Origin: Yersinia alsatica
GTDB taxonomy: Bacteria > Pseudomonadota > Gammaproteobacteria > Enterobacterales > Enterobacteriaceae
DNA length: 64,000 nt
Direction of reading: 5' to 3'
NCBI RefSeq assembly: GCF_902170305.1
Contig: NZ_CABHWW010000028.1
Span: forward strand, 186,001-250,000
Shown here in pieces: positions 51,878-61,868 of this stretch (its first letter is position 1; the number at the start of each line of letters is the position of its first letter). The translations under genes were made by a program, and so were the position numbers. The notes beneath the pieces are model-generated. The model was not told where the DNA came from and made no database searches. It was given only the letters and a program-made list of their open reading frames with translations.

Positions 51878-53053
51878 ATGGGTTGGGATCGCCAAAAACC
51901 GTTTATAACAGAAAAACCTTCGCGGCCTTCGCTGGGGCGTTGGTTATTAGCTGGGGTGTTGTCCATTATTGTGGGGATTTTATTGTTCTCACTGCATGCT
52001 AGCGACAAGTTTGTCGGATTACAAACTATCAATATTTGGGTGGTCTCAGCGGTACCCATTATCGGTTGGGGGCTGACATTCTGTGTCCGGGGCTATATGT
52101 ATGGCCGGGACCTCAGTCACTACACTTTTTTACAAGATGAAGCTCTACAGGCGCAACAAGAGTGGCAGACGTGGGCTGAGCGTTATATGGCCGTGCTGGC
52201 GAGTTGTGTTCTGCTACCGGACGTTATCACTGTCTCGTATCTGGCGAATAACCCAACAGATGTGGAGTTTCAACGCGGGCTTGTTCGCCGTATTGATTAT
52301 CTCCCCCAAGACAACGGGACTGAGTATCAGGCCATCACCGCCTTGCTCGTTAGCATCCAGCAAGCCCTTAATTCATTGCCCCCTGATATTGAACTGCGTG
52401 CGACTCTCTTGACTGACAGTGATCCGGCAGAATACGAACAACTGCGAGTTGTCTGGGAACAATGCTGGGTTAAGACTATCCCCACCCGCTTCGCGCCTAT
52501 AACGTTGACCCTGTCTGCCGAGATGCCATACAGCAAGATAGATGATGGCATAAAGAATGCCATTACTGGTGCAGAACTGATCCTGGTGTTGCAACTACAC
52601 GGCGATGAGGACTACTCCGACGGGCTGGCTGTATTCTTGCTCACGACCGATGACATGGCACAAAAACACCAATTACCGATACAAGGGCGTCTGCTTCGCC
52701 CGATGCAACTGAATATTGCACAGACAGAAAGCGAGCTTGCCTTGTTTATGGAAACCCAGTCTCTGGCCTGCCGGGCAGGCGGGATCTTGGGGGATAGCAC
52801 TGAATTGATGTCATTGACCCCGAAAATAATTCCTGTTGGTCACCAGTTAGGAGCTAACTTCAGCGCTGAAAGTGTATTGATACAAGAGTCATTAACCGGT
52901 ATTCCGGGGCCATTCTCTGCCTGGCTAGTGGCAGCATTTGGATTGGATTTTGCTTATTACTACGATATGCCTTATGTCGTTTTTTCATTTGGCCCCGAGT
53001 ACGGGGTAGTCAGTACGGTTTCTCCAGGAGTTTGCAATGAAGATGTTGAGTAA
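51878..53053 (+). CDS. T6SS-associated inner-membrane protein of unknown function
   Basis: 391 residues. Two N-terminal membrane helices (about 20-42 and 52-70) and a large soluble part without a motif I recognise. It lies between PAAR and tssM and overlaps tssM by 17 bases, so it is translated with the membrane complex. The late segment (LTGIPGPFSAWLVAAFGLDF) could be amphipathic. It is not one of the 13 core Tss proteins; a helper of TssM or a spike-loading factor is possible. Confidence 0.6.
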   Translation: MGWDRQKPFITEKPSRPSLGRWLLAGVLSIIVGILLFSLHASDKFVGLQTINIWVVSAVPIIGWGLTFCVRGYMYGRDLSHYTFLQDEALQAQQEWQTWAERYMAVLASCVLLPDVITVSYLANNPTDVEFQRGLVRRIDYLPQDNGTEYQAITALLVSIQQALNSLPPDIELRATLLTDSDPAEYEQLRVVWEQCWVKTIPTRFAPITLTLSAEMPYSKIDDGIKNAITGAELILVLQLHGDEDYSDGLAVFLLTTDDMAQKHQLPIQGRLLRPMQLNIAQTESELALFMETQSLACRAGGILGDSTELMSLTPKIIPVGHQLGANFSAESVLIQESLTGIPGPFSAWLVAAFGLDFAYYYDMPYVVFSFGPEYGVVSTVSPGVCNEDVE

Positions 53054-56000
53054 TCCGTGGCGGCAGGGCAGTGGTGCAGTATTAGCCGCCGTGGTGTTGG
53101 CCGCTGTTGGTTGGCTAATATGGCAATATGGCGACACCGTCGGGCTGGATAACCAATATAAAAAACTGTTCGCTTTCCTATTGGTGATGTTGATCACGGT
53201 ACTGGCCCGCCTATCCCCCGCGATCTCCGGTTACATTAAGCGGCGGCAACATCGAGATAATGGGCGCGATCACGGTATTTATCCTAACGGGGAATCACGT
53301 CTGGCCCCGATACCTCCCCGCAGTACCAAAGTAAGTGAACTGCGACAGACTCTCCGGACTCGCTATGGCCGCTTCTGGCCCCGCAAAGTGCGCATTCTCT
53401 TACTCAGCGGCAGTGCAGCTGATGTTGAACATCTCACCCCTGGCCTGACGTCGCAATACTGGCAGGAAGACAGTGGCACTGTGCTGTTGTGGGGGGGCGA
53501 TTTGGGGGCGCAGGCCGATAGTACGTGGTTGGGGTCCTTGCGTAAATTGCGCGGACGCCCGCTGGATGGCATCGTCTGGGTGACCTCAGCCTTAGCCCAA
53601 CGCACTACGCTTGGTCAGAACGAGTCTAAAACAACACTTACTGCCGATATGATGGACAGCGTGGCGCAGGCATTTGCTTCGCGTTATGAACTCCTCGGCT
53701 GGCGGTTGCCGCTGTATGTCTGGTCATTGCATGCCGATGATGGGGTTGACCGCATCACACAATCTGTCGGTTGTTTACTGCCCGCGGGCTGTAAACCTGA
53801 TGAACTGAGTGCACAGCTTGCCCGGCTGCTGCCGTCCTTGATTGAGCAGGGCACGCAACAGATTAGCAGCAACACCCAGCACCCATTTTTGTTGCAACTG
53901 GCTGATCAATTATCACGTCAGCCGGATTCTGTCGCAGGCCCCCTTGCGACGTTACTGAATCCTTATCGTCCCTCACCGTTGGCAGGGATTATCTTCAGTC
54001 CGGCATCCGTTGATGCAAAACGCAGCGTGAAACACCACTGGGGTAAGGATAACCGCTGGGATGTGCTGGTTGATTCATTGTCGTCATTGCCCACCGGCTT
54101 AGCGGCGAAAAAGTTGGGGTTCGCCTGGCGTAAAACACTGGGAATGGCGGTTGCAGGGATTATGGTGCTGTGGGGCGCGGGCATGGTGATGTCATTCCTG
54201 GTCAACCGCGACACCCTTAATACCGCTGAATCTCAGGTGAAACAAGCCGCTAATGTGCAGCAGGCCCTCCCGGCACGTCTTCAGGCGCTGCTGGAATTGC
54301 AACACACACTGGACCGGCTTCAGTATCGCCAGCAGCAAGGTGCCCCCTGGTACAGCCGGTTTGCTCTAAGTCAGAACGAATCGCTGCTGGCGGCACTCTG
54401 GCCGCACTATCAGGCTAGCGCGACTCCTTTATTGCGTGATGCTGCTGCCCGTCACCTTGAAGAACAACTCAATACCATGGCGCAGCTTCCTCCCGATTCT
54501 CCGCTACGTGACACGCTGGTAAAACCCGCTTATGACCAGTTAAAACTCTATCTGATGCTGGCGCGTCCGGAAAAAATGGATGCAGCATGGTTTAGCTCCA
54601 CGCTGCTGCGCGACTGGCCACAGCGCGATGGTGTGCCAGATAGTCTCTGGCAGGGTAGCGGCCCGGCTCTGCTGGACTTTTATGCTCGCAATCTTTCCCT
54701 GCATCCTGCCTGGGGTTTGAACCCAGATCAAAGTCTGGTTAGTCAGGTGCGGACTCGGCTCATCAGCCAACTGGGTGCCCGCAACAGTGAATCTTCGCTC
54801 TACCAGAAGATGTTGGTTCAGGTCGCGCACCAGTATGCTGATCTGCGCTTGTCTGATATGACTGGGGATACCGATGCTGAGCGGATCTTTATCACCGACG
54901 CCGTAGTGCCGGGGATGTTCACTCGTAAAGCCTGGGAGGACGCAGTAAAACCAGCAATTGAAAAGGTGGTCAGCGAGCGTCGGGAAGAGATGGACTGGGT
55001 GCTGAGTGACAGTAAGAATGCCGTGCTACAGCAGGATTCTCCTGAAGCCCTGCAGGCACGTCTGAAAACGCGCTATTTCGCTGATTTTTCCACCAGTTGG
55101 CTGGACTTCCTCAATAGCCTGCACTGGCAGCCAGCACAGACGCTGTCGGACTCTATCGACCAGCTCACTCTAATGGCTGATGTGCGTCAGTCCCCTCTGG
55201 TGGCGCTAATGAACACCCTGAGTATACAGGGGAAAACCGGACAAACCGGTGAGGCGTTGTCGGACTCGCTGGTGAAATCAGCCAAGAATCTGTTAAACCG
55301 CGATGAGCAGCCTGCTATTGATCAGCAAGCCGGTGCCCAAGGGCCGCTGGATGCTACTTTCGGGCCAGTACTGGCGCTGATGGATGGTAAGGCTGGCGGG
55401 CAGGGCAACACTAACCTTAGTCTGCAAACCTTCCTGACCCGGGTCACTCAGGTACGTCTTAAACTTCAACAGGTGGTGAATGCTGCCGACCCTCAGGCCA
55501 TGACCCAGACTCTGGCGCAGACAGTATTTCAGGGCAAGGCGGTCGATCTGACTGAAACTCGTGATTACGGCAGTCTGGTGGCCGCCAGTCTCGGTCAGGA
55601 ATGGAGTGGATTTGGCCAGACGGTGTTTGTTCAGCCGATGGAACAGGCGTGGCAGCAGGTCTTAACCCCTGCCGCCCAGAGCCTGAATGCCCAGTGGCAG
55701 GCGTCTATTGTCGATGACTGGAACAGTACCTTTGGCGGACGCTATCCCTTAAAAGATACCAGCAGTGAAGTGTCACTCCCACTGCTGGCGCGTTACCTTA
55801 ACAGCGACAGTGGGCGTATTGCCCGTTTCCTGCAAACTCGGCTGAACGGTGTGCTGCGCAAAGAGGGCAGCCATTGGGTACCGGACAGTATTAATGCTCA
55901 GGGACTGACGTTCAACCCAGCGTTCCTAAAAGCCGTGGACCAGCTAAGTTACCTGTCTGACGTCGTGTTTGCCGACGGAGAAGCGGGAATGCGCTTTGAA

Positions 56001-56438
56001 CTGCGGCCAGGGACTGCCAAGGACGTGATGCAGACTGACCTGGTGATCGACAGTCAGAAGCTCAGCTATTACAACCAACTGCCTATTTGGAAGCGTTTCA
56101 CTTGGCCCAATGACACCGAAGCACCGGGTGGCAGTCTGAGTTGGATAAGCACTCAGGCTGGTACCCGGCAGTTTGCCGATCACCCCGGAGCTTGGGGGTG
56201 GATTCGTTTACTGGAGAAAGCTCAGGTGACACCGTATCAGGGAGTGAACAGCAGTTTTAATCTCACTTGGAAAGCACCTGATGGCCGGCCGCTGAACTAC
56301 ACCCTACGGACTGAAGCTGGAGAAGGGCCGCTGGCCTTACTGAAACTGCGTAACTTTGTGTTACCAACACAAATATTCAGTGTGGATGCCGCAGGTAGTG
56401 TTCAGAGACCGGATACTACAACAGGAGAGGGCGACTGA
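53037..56438 (+). CDS. tssM: T6SS inner-membrane protein TssM (IcmF family)
   Basis: 1133 residues. Two N-terminal helices (about 10-28 and 38-58), a cytoplasmic domain, a third helix near 365-385 (MAVAGIMVLWGAGMVMSFLV), then the large periplasmic part ending in the TssJ-binding region. Where most TssM proteins have a Walker A P-loop, this one has LLLSGSAADVEHL, without GKT/S, so it probably does not bind ATP. The ATG overlaps the previous gene; the stop overlaps tssA by one base. Confidence 0.93.
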   Translation: MKMLSNPWRQGSGAVLAAVVLAAVGWLIWQYGDTVGLDNQYKKLFAFLLVMLITVLARLSPAISGYIKRRQHRDNGRDHGIYPNGESRLAPIPPRSTKVSELRQTLRTRYGRFWPRKVRILLLSGSAADVEHLTPGLTSQYWQEDSGTVLLWGGDLGAQADSTWLGSLRKLRGRPLDGIVWVTSALAQRTTLGQNESKTTLTADMMDSVAQAFASRYELLGWRLPLYVWSLHADDGVDRITQSVGCLLPAGCKPDELSAQLARLLPSLIEQGTQQISSNTQHPFLLQLADQLSRQPDSVAGPLATLLNPYRPSPLAGIIFSPASVDAKRSVKHHWGKDNRWDVLVDSLSSLPTGLAAKKLGFAWRKTLGMAVAGIMVLWGAGMVMSFLVNRDTLNTAESQVKQAANVQQALPARLQALLELQHTLDRLQYRQQQGAPWYSRFALSQNESLLAALWPHYQASATPLLRDAAARHLEEQLNTMAQLPPDSPLRDTLVKPAYDQLKLYLMLARPEKMDAAWFSSTLLRDWPQRDGVPDSLWQGSGPALLDFYARNLSLHPAWGLNPDQSLVSQVRTRLISQLGARNSESSLYQKMLVQVAHQYADLRLSDMTGDTDAERIFITDAVVPGMFTRKAWEDAVKPAIEKVVSERREEMDWVLSDSKNAVLQQDSPEALQARLKTRYFADFSTSWLDFLNSLHWQPAQTLSDSIDQLTLMADVRQSPLVALMNTLSIQGKTGQTGEALSDSLVKSAKNLLNRDEQPAIDQQAGAQGPLDATFGPVLALMDGKAGGQGNTNLSLQTFLTRVTQVRLKLQQVVNAADPQAMTQTLAQTVFQGKAVDLTETRDYGSLVAASLGQEWSGFGQTVFVQPMEQAWQQVLTPAAQSLNAQWQASIVDDWNSTFGGRYPLKDTSSEVSLPLLARYLNSDSGRIARFLQTRLNGVLRKEGSHWVPDSINAQGLTFNPAFLKAVDQLSYLSDVVFADGEAGMRFELRPGTAKDVMQTDLVIDSQKLSYYNQLPIWKRFTWPNDTEAPGGSLSWISTQAGTRQFADHPGAWGWIRLLEKAQVTPYQGVNSSFNLTWKAPDGRPLNYTLRTEAGEGPLALLKLRNFVLPTQIFSVDAAGSVQRPDTTTGEGD

Positions 56439-58024
56439 TGGCTACGTTGCACACATTACTTACCGCCAGTCATGTCGAACAGCAGGCGCTTTCGCAGCAG
56501 GTACAGCAGCAGATTTTTCTCTGGGATAAATGGCTGCTCCCCATAGCCGCAGATGCACCGGTAGGTGACGATCCCGGTTATGACGATGACTTCCAGCAGA
56601 TGCGTGAAGAGGTCAACAAACTGTCTGGCGCAGATACGGGATTGATCTGTGCACTGGCGGAAAAACTGTTGACGGGGGCGTGCAAGGATGTACGTGTCGC
56701 GACTTACTATATCTGGGCGCGACTGCACATCGATGGCGAAAGCGGACTGGCGGACGGTCTGGCCCTGCTGGCTGGATTGGTCCAACGTTTTGGTGATGAA
56801 CTGCATCCGCAGCGTGGCAACAGCCGCAAGCTGGCACTGGAATGGCTGGCGGGTAACCGAGTGCTGGACAGCCTGTCACTTTACCCGGAAGTCACCAAAG
56901 CTGACTTTGAACGTATCGTAGGGGCGCTGGCGTTAACCGAAGACAGTGTGAGTTGCTGGGATGAGTCTATCCGTCCTCAGCTCGGTGGCCTTTATACAGC
57001 GCTGGAAAATCGGCTGATGCAGTCTGGCGGCCCTGATGCCGTCATTCCACAAAACAGCAGTCCCTCCCGTCACGCTGCACCTGATGCGCCAGCCTTGAAA
57101 GCCGTCACCTCTGGGCGTGATTTACTCGATCAGGCAAAACTGCTGGCCGTTTTTTTGCGCGACCAGCCGAATGGCTGGCTATCGGGCCATCATCTGATGA
57201 ACAGTATTCGTTTGGATACACTGCATGAATTGCCACCGCTGGCTGCTGATGGATGTACCCGTCTGGCTCCGCCAAAACCGGAAAATCGTGCACTGCTGAA
57301 GCGGCTTTATCTGCAACAAAGCTGGCTGGAACTGTTGGAGCAAACTGACATTCTATTCGCTCAGGGCGTCAATCATCTGTGGCTGGATCTTCAGTGGTAT
57401 ACCCACCAGGCACTGATGAAAACGGGCACACCCTATGAGCGTTGGGCTGACATCATTAAACAGGATCTTAATGGGCTACTGACCCGCCTGCCGGGGCTTG
57501 AAGGGCTGGCGTTCAATGATGGTACCCCGTTCGCCGACGAAGTGACCTTGCACTGGATAAACCAGCACGTCATGGCAGCAGACAGTTGGGGTAGTGAACC
57601 TGCTGTCTCCGCCAGCACGGCGGGCGACGACGATATTTTACAACTGGAGCCGGAAGCGCTGGTACAGGCCGACAGCGAAGGTGTGGAAGCGGCGTTGAAC
57701 TGGCTGCAGAACCGTCCGAATGTCCGTACACCGCGCCATCAGTGGCTGATCCGCCTGCTGATGGCACGGGTGGCCGAGCAATACGGAAAGAACGATATGG
57801 CGTTGCATTTGCTGGGTGAACTGGAGGGGAATGCAACCCAGATGACACTCACCCAATGGGAGCCGGAATTATTGTTTGAAGTGAAAGCCCGTCGCCTGAA
57901 GCTGCTGCGCATGAAAGCCAGCCGGACAGAGTCGGACAAATCACGGTTGCATAGCGAGATGGAAAACCTGCTCGCCGGATTAGTGGCCCTCGACCCGGCA
58001 AGGGCTGCGGTGCTGTGTGGTTAA
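56438..58024 (+). CDS. tssA: T6SS TssA (ImpA N-terminal domain)
   Basis: 528 residues. ImpA-N domain in the first ~180 residues (PIAADAPVGDDPGYDDDFQQMREEV, DVRVATYYIWARLHIDGESGLADGLALL). The C-terminal half is helical (AALNWLQNRPNVRTPRHQWLIRLLMARVAEQYGKND). TssA primes and caps sheath assembly. GGAGAGG precedes its ATG within the end of tssM. Confidence 0.88.
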   Translation: MATLHTLLTASHVEQQALSQQVQQQIFLWDKWLLPIAADAPVGDDPGYDDDFQQMREEVNKLSGADTGLICALAEKLLTGACKDVRVATYYIWARLHIDGESGLADGLALLAGLVQRFGDELHPQRGNSRKLALEWLAGNRVLDSLSLYPEVTKADFERIVGALALTEDSVSCWDESIRPQLGGLYTALENRLMQSGGPDAVIPQNSSPSRHAAPDAPALKAVTSGRDLLDQAKLLAVFLRDQPNGWLSGHHLMNSIRLDTLHELPPLAADGCTRLAPPKPENRALLKRLYLQQSWLELLEQTDILFAQGVNHLWLDLQWYTHQALMKTGTPYERWADIIKQDLNGLLTRLPGLEGLAFNDGTPFADEVTLHWINQHVMAADSWGSEPAVSASTAGDDDILQLEPEALVQADSEGVEAALNWLQNRPNVRTPRHQWLIRLLMARVAEQYGKNDMALHLLGELEGNATQMTLTQWEPELLFEVKARRLKLLRMKASRTESDKSRLHSEMENLLAGLVALDPARAAVLCG

Positions 58025-58057
58025 TTGATAACCCTATCCTGATAAAAAAAGAAAACC

Positions 58058-59821
58058 ATGAAAGACCTTACCCTGCGTTATTACGATGCTGAAATGCGCT
58101 ATCTGCGCGATGCGGCCAAAGAGTTCGCCCAAACGCATCCTGACCGGGCGGCGATGTTAGATCTGGATAAACCCGGCACACCTGACCCTTACGTGGAACG
58201 CCTGTTTGAAGGTTTTGCCTTCTCGATGGGGCGATTGCGCGAGAAAATTGATGACGACCTGCCGGAGTTTACCGAAGGGCTGGTGAGTATGTTGTGGCCA
58301 CACTATCTGCGCACCATTCCCTCGCTGTCGGTGGTTGCGTTGACCCCGGATATCCCGGCGATGAAAATGACCGAAAACGTCCCCGTTGGAATGGAAGTCT
58401 ATTCCCGACCCATTGGGCCGAAAAATACCGTCTGTCAGTACCGAACCACCCGTGATATAGCACTCAACCCCCTCGCCGTCTCAACCGTGGTGATGGCTAC
58501 AGAACCGGATGGCCGCTCGGTGCTGCGTCTGCGGCTGGCATGCAGCCCACAGGCTGACTGGTCACAGGTGGACTTGCGTCGTCTGTGTTTTTATCTGGCG
58601 GGAGAGGCGGCGGTTAGCAGTGCGTTACATCTGGCACTGACCCGGCGTCAGGCCGCACTTTATTTGCGGCTACCCAATCAGGCTGACCGAATAAAACTGG
58701 ATGGCTGGTTTTCACCCGGCGGCTTTGCCGACGAAGACTTGCTGTGGCCTAAAGGCGACAGCGCATTCAGTGGCTATCAGTTACTGCTGGAGTATTTCAC
58801 TTTCCGCGAGAAGTTTATGTTCGTGCACCTAAATGGGCTGGAAACAGTGACGTTACCTGCGGGGATTGCCTGGTTTGATATCGAAGTGGTACTTGACGGT
58901 CAGTGGCAAAGTGATCTGCCGGTCAGGGATGATGCACTTCATCTGCATTGTGTGCCGGTGATTAACCTGTTCTCTCTGGAAGCTGATCCGCTGACCATCA
59001 ACGGGCTGGAAAGTGAGTATATGCTGCGCCCACGCCGCTTGCAGGATGGGCACACCGAAATTTACTCCGTGGACTCGGTGACTGGCTCGCAGCGGACATC
59101 GGATGCCACCTATGTCCCTTTTACCAGTTTTCGCCATCGCGGCGGAATGCAGAGACGGCATGCGCCGGAACGCTATTTCCACACTCGGGTGAAACGGGGT
59201 GTGACTGGGTTACACGATACCTGGTTGATCCTCGGGGGGCAGCAGTGGGAAGTGGACCGGCTGTTCACCCGCGAGGCAGTGTCGCTGAAAATTACCGGTA
59301 CCAATGGCCAACTACCGCGCAAAGCGTTACAGAGCACGCTGTTGGACCGCTGCGAGGCGGTGTTACAGACGCCGCTGAAAGTGCGCAATCTCTGTAAGCC
59401 TACGCTACCGTCTTATCCTCCAGCGGAAGATCACTTCCAGTGGCGGGTACTGAGCCATCTGGGTTCAAGTTACCTTAACCTGATGAGCAGCGCACAAGTG
59501 CTGCGTGGGACGCTGGAACTGTACAACTGGCAGGGGGATGAACTGAATAATCGCCGTCTTGACGCCATTCAACAGGTGCAGCACCACCAGACTCAGCGTT
59601 TTGAAAAGGGCTTTCTGCTGCGAGGCATCGACATTGAAGTGACGCTGGATGGTAACGGTTTTACCGGTGAAGGTGATATTCATCTGTTCGGGGAAATGCT
59701 CAACCGTTTCTTTGCCCTTTATGCTGACATCCATTTGTTCAATCAGCTCACCCTTATCGTTCAGCCTGCCGGGAAATGTATCCGATGGAAAGAGAATCAC
59801 AATCAGCGTCTGCCCGGCTAA
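58058..59821 (+). CDS. tssF: T6SS baseplate subunit TssF
   Basis: 587 residues. The family opening LRYYDAEMRYLRDAAKEFAQTHPDRAAML is clear, followed by DPYVERLFEGFAFSMGRLREKIDDDLPEFTEGL and the C-terminal RGIDIEVTLDGNGFTGEGDIHLFGEML. It is a wedge component with TssG. The end overlaps tssG by 37 bases. Confidence 0.95.
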   Translation: MKDLTLRYYDAEMRYLRDAAKEFAQTHPDRAAMLDLDKPGTPDPYVERLFEGFAFSMGRLREKIDDDLPEFTEGLVSMLWPHYLRTIPSLSVVALTPDIPAMKMTENVPVGMEVYSRPIGPKNTVCQYRTTRDIALNPLAVSTVVMATEPDGRSVLRLRLACSPQADWSQVDLRRLCFYLAGEAAVSSALHLALTRRQAALYLRLPNQADRIKLDGWFSPGGFADEDLLWPKGDSAFSGYQLLLEYFTFREKFMFVHLNGLETVTLPAGIAWFDIEVVLDGQWQSDLPVRDDALHLHCVPVINLFSLEADPLTINGLESEYMLRPRRLQDGHTEIYSVDSVTGSQRTSDATYVPFTSFRHRGGMQRRHAPERYFHTRVKRGVTGLHDTWLILGGQQWEVDRLFTREAVSLKITGTNGQLPRKALQSTLLDRCEAVLQTPLKVRNLCKPTLPSYPPAEDHFQWRVLSHLGSSYLNLMSSAQVLRGTLELYNWQGDELNNRRLDAIQQVQHHQTQRFEKGFLLRGIDIEVTLDGNGFTGEGDIHLFGEMLNRFFALYADIHLFNQLTLIVQPAGKCIRWKENHNQRLPG

Positions 59822-60882
59822 TCGAACAACTGTGGGATAAACTGCCGTATACCCAGTTTTATCGCTTCTGTCAGTTACTGGAGCAAAGCCAGCCGGATGC
59901 ACCCCCATTGGGTAGTCACTGGCAGGTCAGGCATGATCCGGTGCGTTTTCGTCCCCATCCGGGCATGGGTTTTCCGGCCAGTGAATTTAAACGGGTGGAA
60001 ATCCCCGAGCATGCACATCTCCCTCCGACCATTCGCACCACTTTTATGGGATTGTATGGTGTGGAATCGCCGCTGCCCACCGCGTATATCGATGATATTA
60101 CCCAGCGCAGGGAAGGGTATGAGGCGGTCAGTGACTTTCTCGATATTTTCAATCACCGACTCATCACTCAGTACTACCGTATCTGGCGTAAGTACTCTTA
60201 TCCCGCCAGCTTTTCTCCCGGCGGTACGGATAAAACTTCGCAGTATCTGTTGAGCCTCTGTGGCCTGGGTATCGAGGGATGTGCACAGAATATCGCTACG
60301 CCGGTATCACGTTTTTTGGCCCTAACCGGCATGATGCGCCTGCCCACGCGCACCAGCGAAGGCATTATTGCGCTGGTTCAGTTACTGGCACCGCAAACAA
60401 ACGCTCACGTGATAGCGCATGACCACTGCCGAATCCCCTTGCGCAATCCACTGGCACTGAGCGCGCGCCACCCTGTCAGCATGAACAACAGCCCGGTGAT
60501 GGGGAGTCACGCAGTGGATGTTAATAGTCAGGTATTACTGCGACTGGATACGGATAATCCCGAGGAAGCCAAAGCATGGCTCCCTGGCGGACAGTTACAC
60601 TCAGATTTTTTAGCGTTATTGCAGGTGTATCTGGGGTCGCGGCTGAACGTGCGTTTGCAGTTGTCTGTCTCACGCTCGTTGTTGCCTGATGCCCAACTTT
60701 CCTGCCAGCCGAAAAGCACCGGTATTCTGCTAGGCCGAACCGCTGTGATGCGAACACAGCGCGTCATGTCAACGGCACAAACTGATATTGAAATAATCAC
60801 GATTAATCTGGGCCGCTATCAGCGTGTTCAGGAAAATTTTCACCGAAGGGAAACTGACGAACATGGCGATTATCGCTGGTAA
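59785..60882 (+). CDS. tssG: T6SS baseplate subunit TssG
   Basis: 365 residues. The start is placed at the ATG 59785; an ATG at 59776 would add three residues. Landmarks: YTQFYRFCQLLEQ, RFRPHPGMGFPASEF, FMGLYGVESPLPTAY, DFLDIFNHRLITQYYRIWRKY. It forms the baseplate wedge with TssF. The 3' end overlaps tssJ by 20 bases. Confidence 0.93.
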   Translation: MERESQSASARLIEQLWDKLPYTQFYRFCQLLEQSQPDAPPLGSHWQVRHDPVRFRPHPGMGFPASEFKRVEIPEHAHLPPTIRTTFMGLYGVESPLPTAYIDDITQRREGYEAVSDFLDIFNHRLITQYYRIWRKYSYPASFSPGGTDKTSQYLLSLCGLGIEGCAQNIATPVSRFLALTGMMRLPTRTSEGIIALVQLLAPQTNAHVIAHDHCRIPLRNPLALSARHPVSMNNSPVMGSHAVDVNSQVLLRLDTDNPEEAKAWLPGGQLHSDFLALLQVYLGSRLNVRLQLSVSRSLLPDAQLSCQPKSTGILLGRTAVMRTQRVMSTAQTDIEIITINLGRYQRVQENFHRRETDEHGDYRW

Positions 60883-61399
60883 AACACGTTTTGCATTACT
60901 GATGCTGGTCACGATATTCACCTTGGGCGGATGTGGGTTGACCCAGAAAGTGAGTGACGGCACCGTCGCTATGACAAAATCCATTTTTTATAAGCAGGTG
61001 AAAACACTGCATCTGGATATACAGGCACGGGACGCGGTAAACAACAACGCGACAGGTGCTCCGCTAGCCACGGTAGTGCGTATCTATCAGCTACAGGATC
61101 GCAAAACGTTTGATGGCACCGATTATCCCTCCCTATTTGCTGAGGACAGTCAGGCCATCAAAGCTGATCTGATTGCTGAAAAAGATATCCGTATTCGTCC
61201 GGGGGCGGCTGTGTCCATTGATGTACCGCTGGATGAAAAAACGCAGTATGTGGCGGTCGCAGGTATGTTTCTGGCACCTGATATTGCTAATAACACGTGG
61301 CGGTTGGTGTTGAGCCGTGACGACCTCGATCCCGATAAGGCCCGCCAGATTGAACTGAACAATCATGGGATGGCACTGTTACCTTTGAAGGATAAGTAA
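60863..61399 (+). CDS. tssJ: T6SS outer-membrane lipoprotein TssJ
   Basis: 178 residues from the ATG at 60863. Signal peptide with lipobox LGGC. The mature part has the transthyretin-like TssJ plan (LDIQARDAVNNNATGAPLATVVRIYQL, FDGTDYPSLF). It ties TssM to the outer membrane. Overlaps the end of tssG. Confidence 0.92.
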   Translation: MAIIAGKTRFALLMLVTIFTLGGCGLTQKVSDGTVAMTKSIFYKQVKTLHLDIQARDAVNNNATGAPLATVVRIYQLQDRKTFDGTDYPSLFAEDSQAIKADLIAEKDIRIRPGAAVSIDVPLDEKTQYVAVAGMFLAPDIANNTWRLVLSRDDLDPDKARQIELNNHGMALLPLKDK

Positions 61400-61400
61400 T

Positions 61401-61844
61401 ATGTCCCAGCCTTCTCTCTATGAAATGCTGTTCGGCAACGTAGCTGGTGGTCTCGATCTCCATCAGGTGAACGAAGTCGATCAAGGGGTTCTGTCGGTAC
61501 TCGATAATATGCAGCGTATCCTTAATTGCCGTGCCGGTTCGCTCAGCCATCTACCAGATTACGGTCTGCCGGACATGAGCAAAATCCTACAGGGGATGCC
61601 TGGCACTGCACATTCACTGCTGACCACGCTCTCTGACACCTTGCTGAAATATGAGCCACGGCTGAAAAGTATCACCGTAGTGTTGCTGCCGCAATCCACC
61701 CCGGGGCACCTGGAATATGGCATTGACGCCGAGCTGAAAGAGTATGGGCTGGTGCACTTTGGTACGGCGTTTATGCCAGAGGGTAGGGTGTTGATACGTC
61801 ATCTTAAACAACAAAATTATCTCAATTCGGGCGAGTCCTTTTAA
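61401..61844 (+). CDS. tssE: T6SS baseplate subunit TssE (gp25-like)
   Basis: 147 residues with the gp25/lysozyme-like pattern: SVLDNMQRILNCRAGSLSHLPDYGLPD, then YEPRLKSITVVLLP. TssE links wedge to the sheath. AAGGA precedes the ATG, which lies one base after tssJ. Confidence 0.93.
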   Translation: MSQPSLYEMLFGNVAGGLDLHQVNEVDQGVLSVLDNMQRILNCRAGSLSHLPDYGLPDMSKILQGMPGTAHSLLTTLSDTLLKYEPRLKSITVVLLPQSTPGHLEYGIDAELKEYGLVHFGTAFMPEGRVLIRHLKQQNYLNSGESF

Positions 61845-61868
61845 CGCCGGTTCAGGGAAGACCATCAC

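Noticed and set aside
59465-59908. 147-codon minus-strand frame across tssF/tssG
   Set aside because: Antisense to two overlapping conserved T6SS genes.
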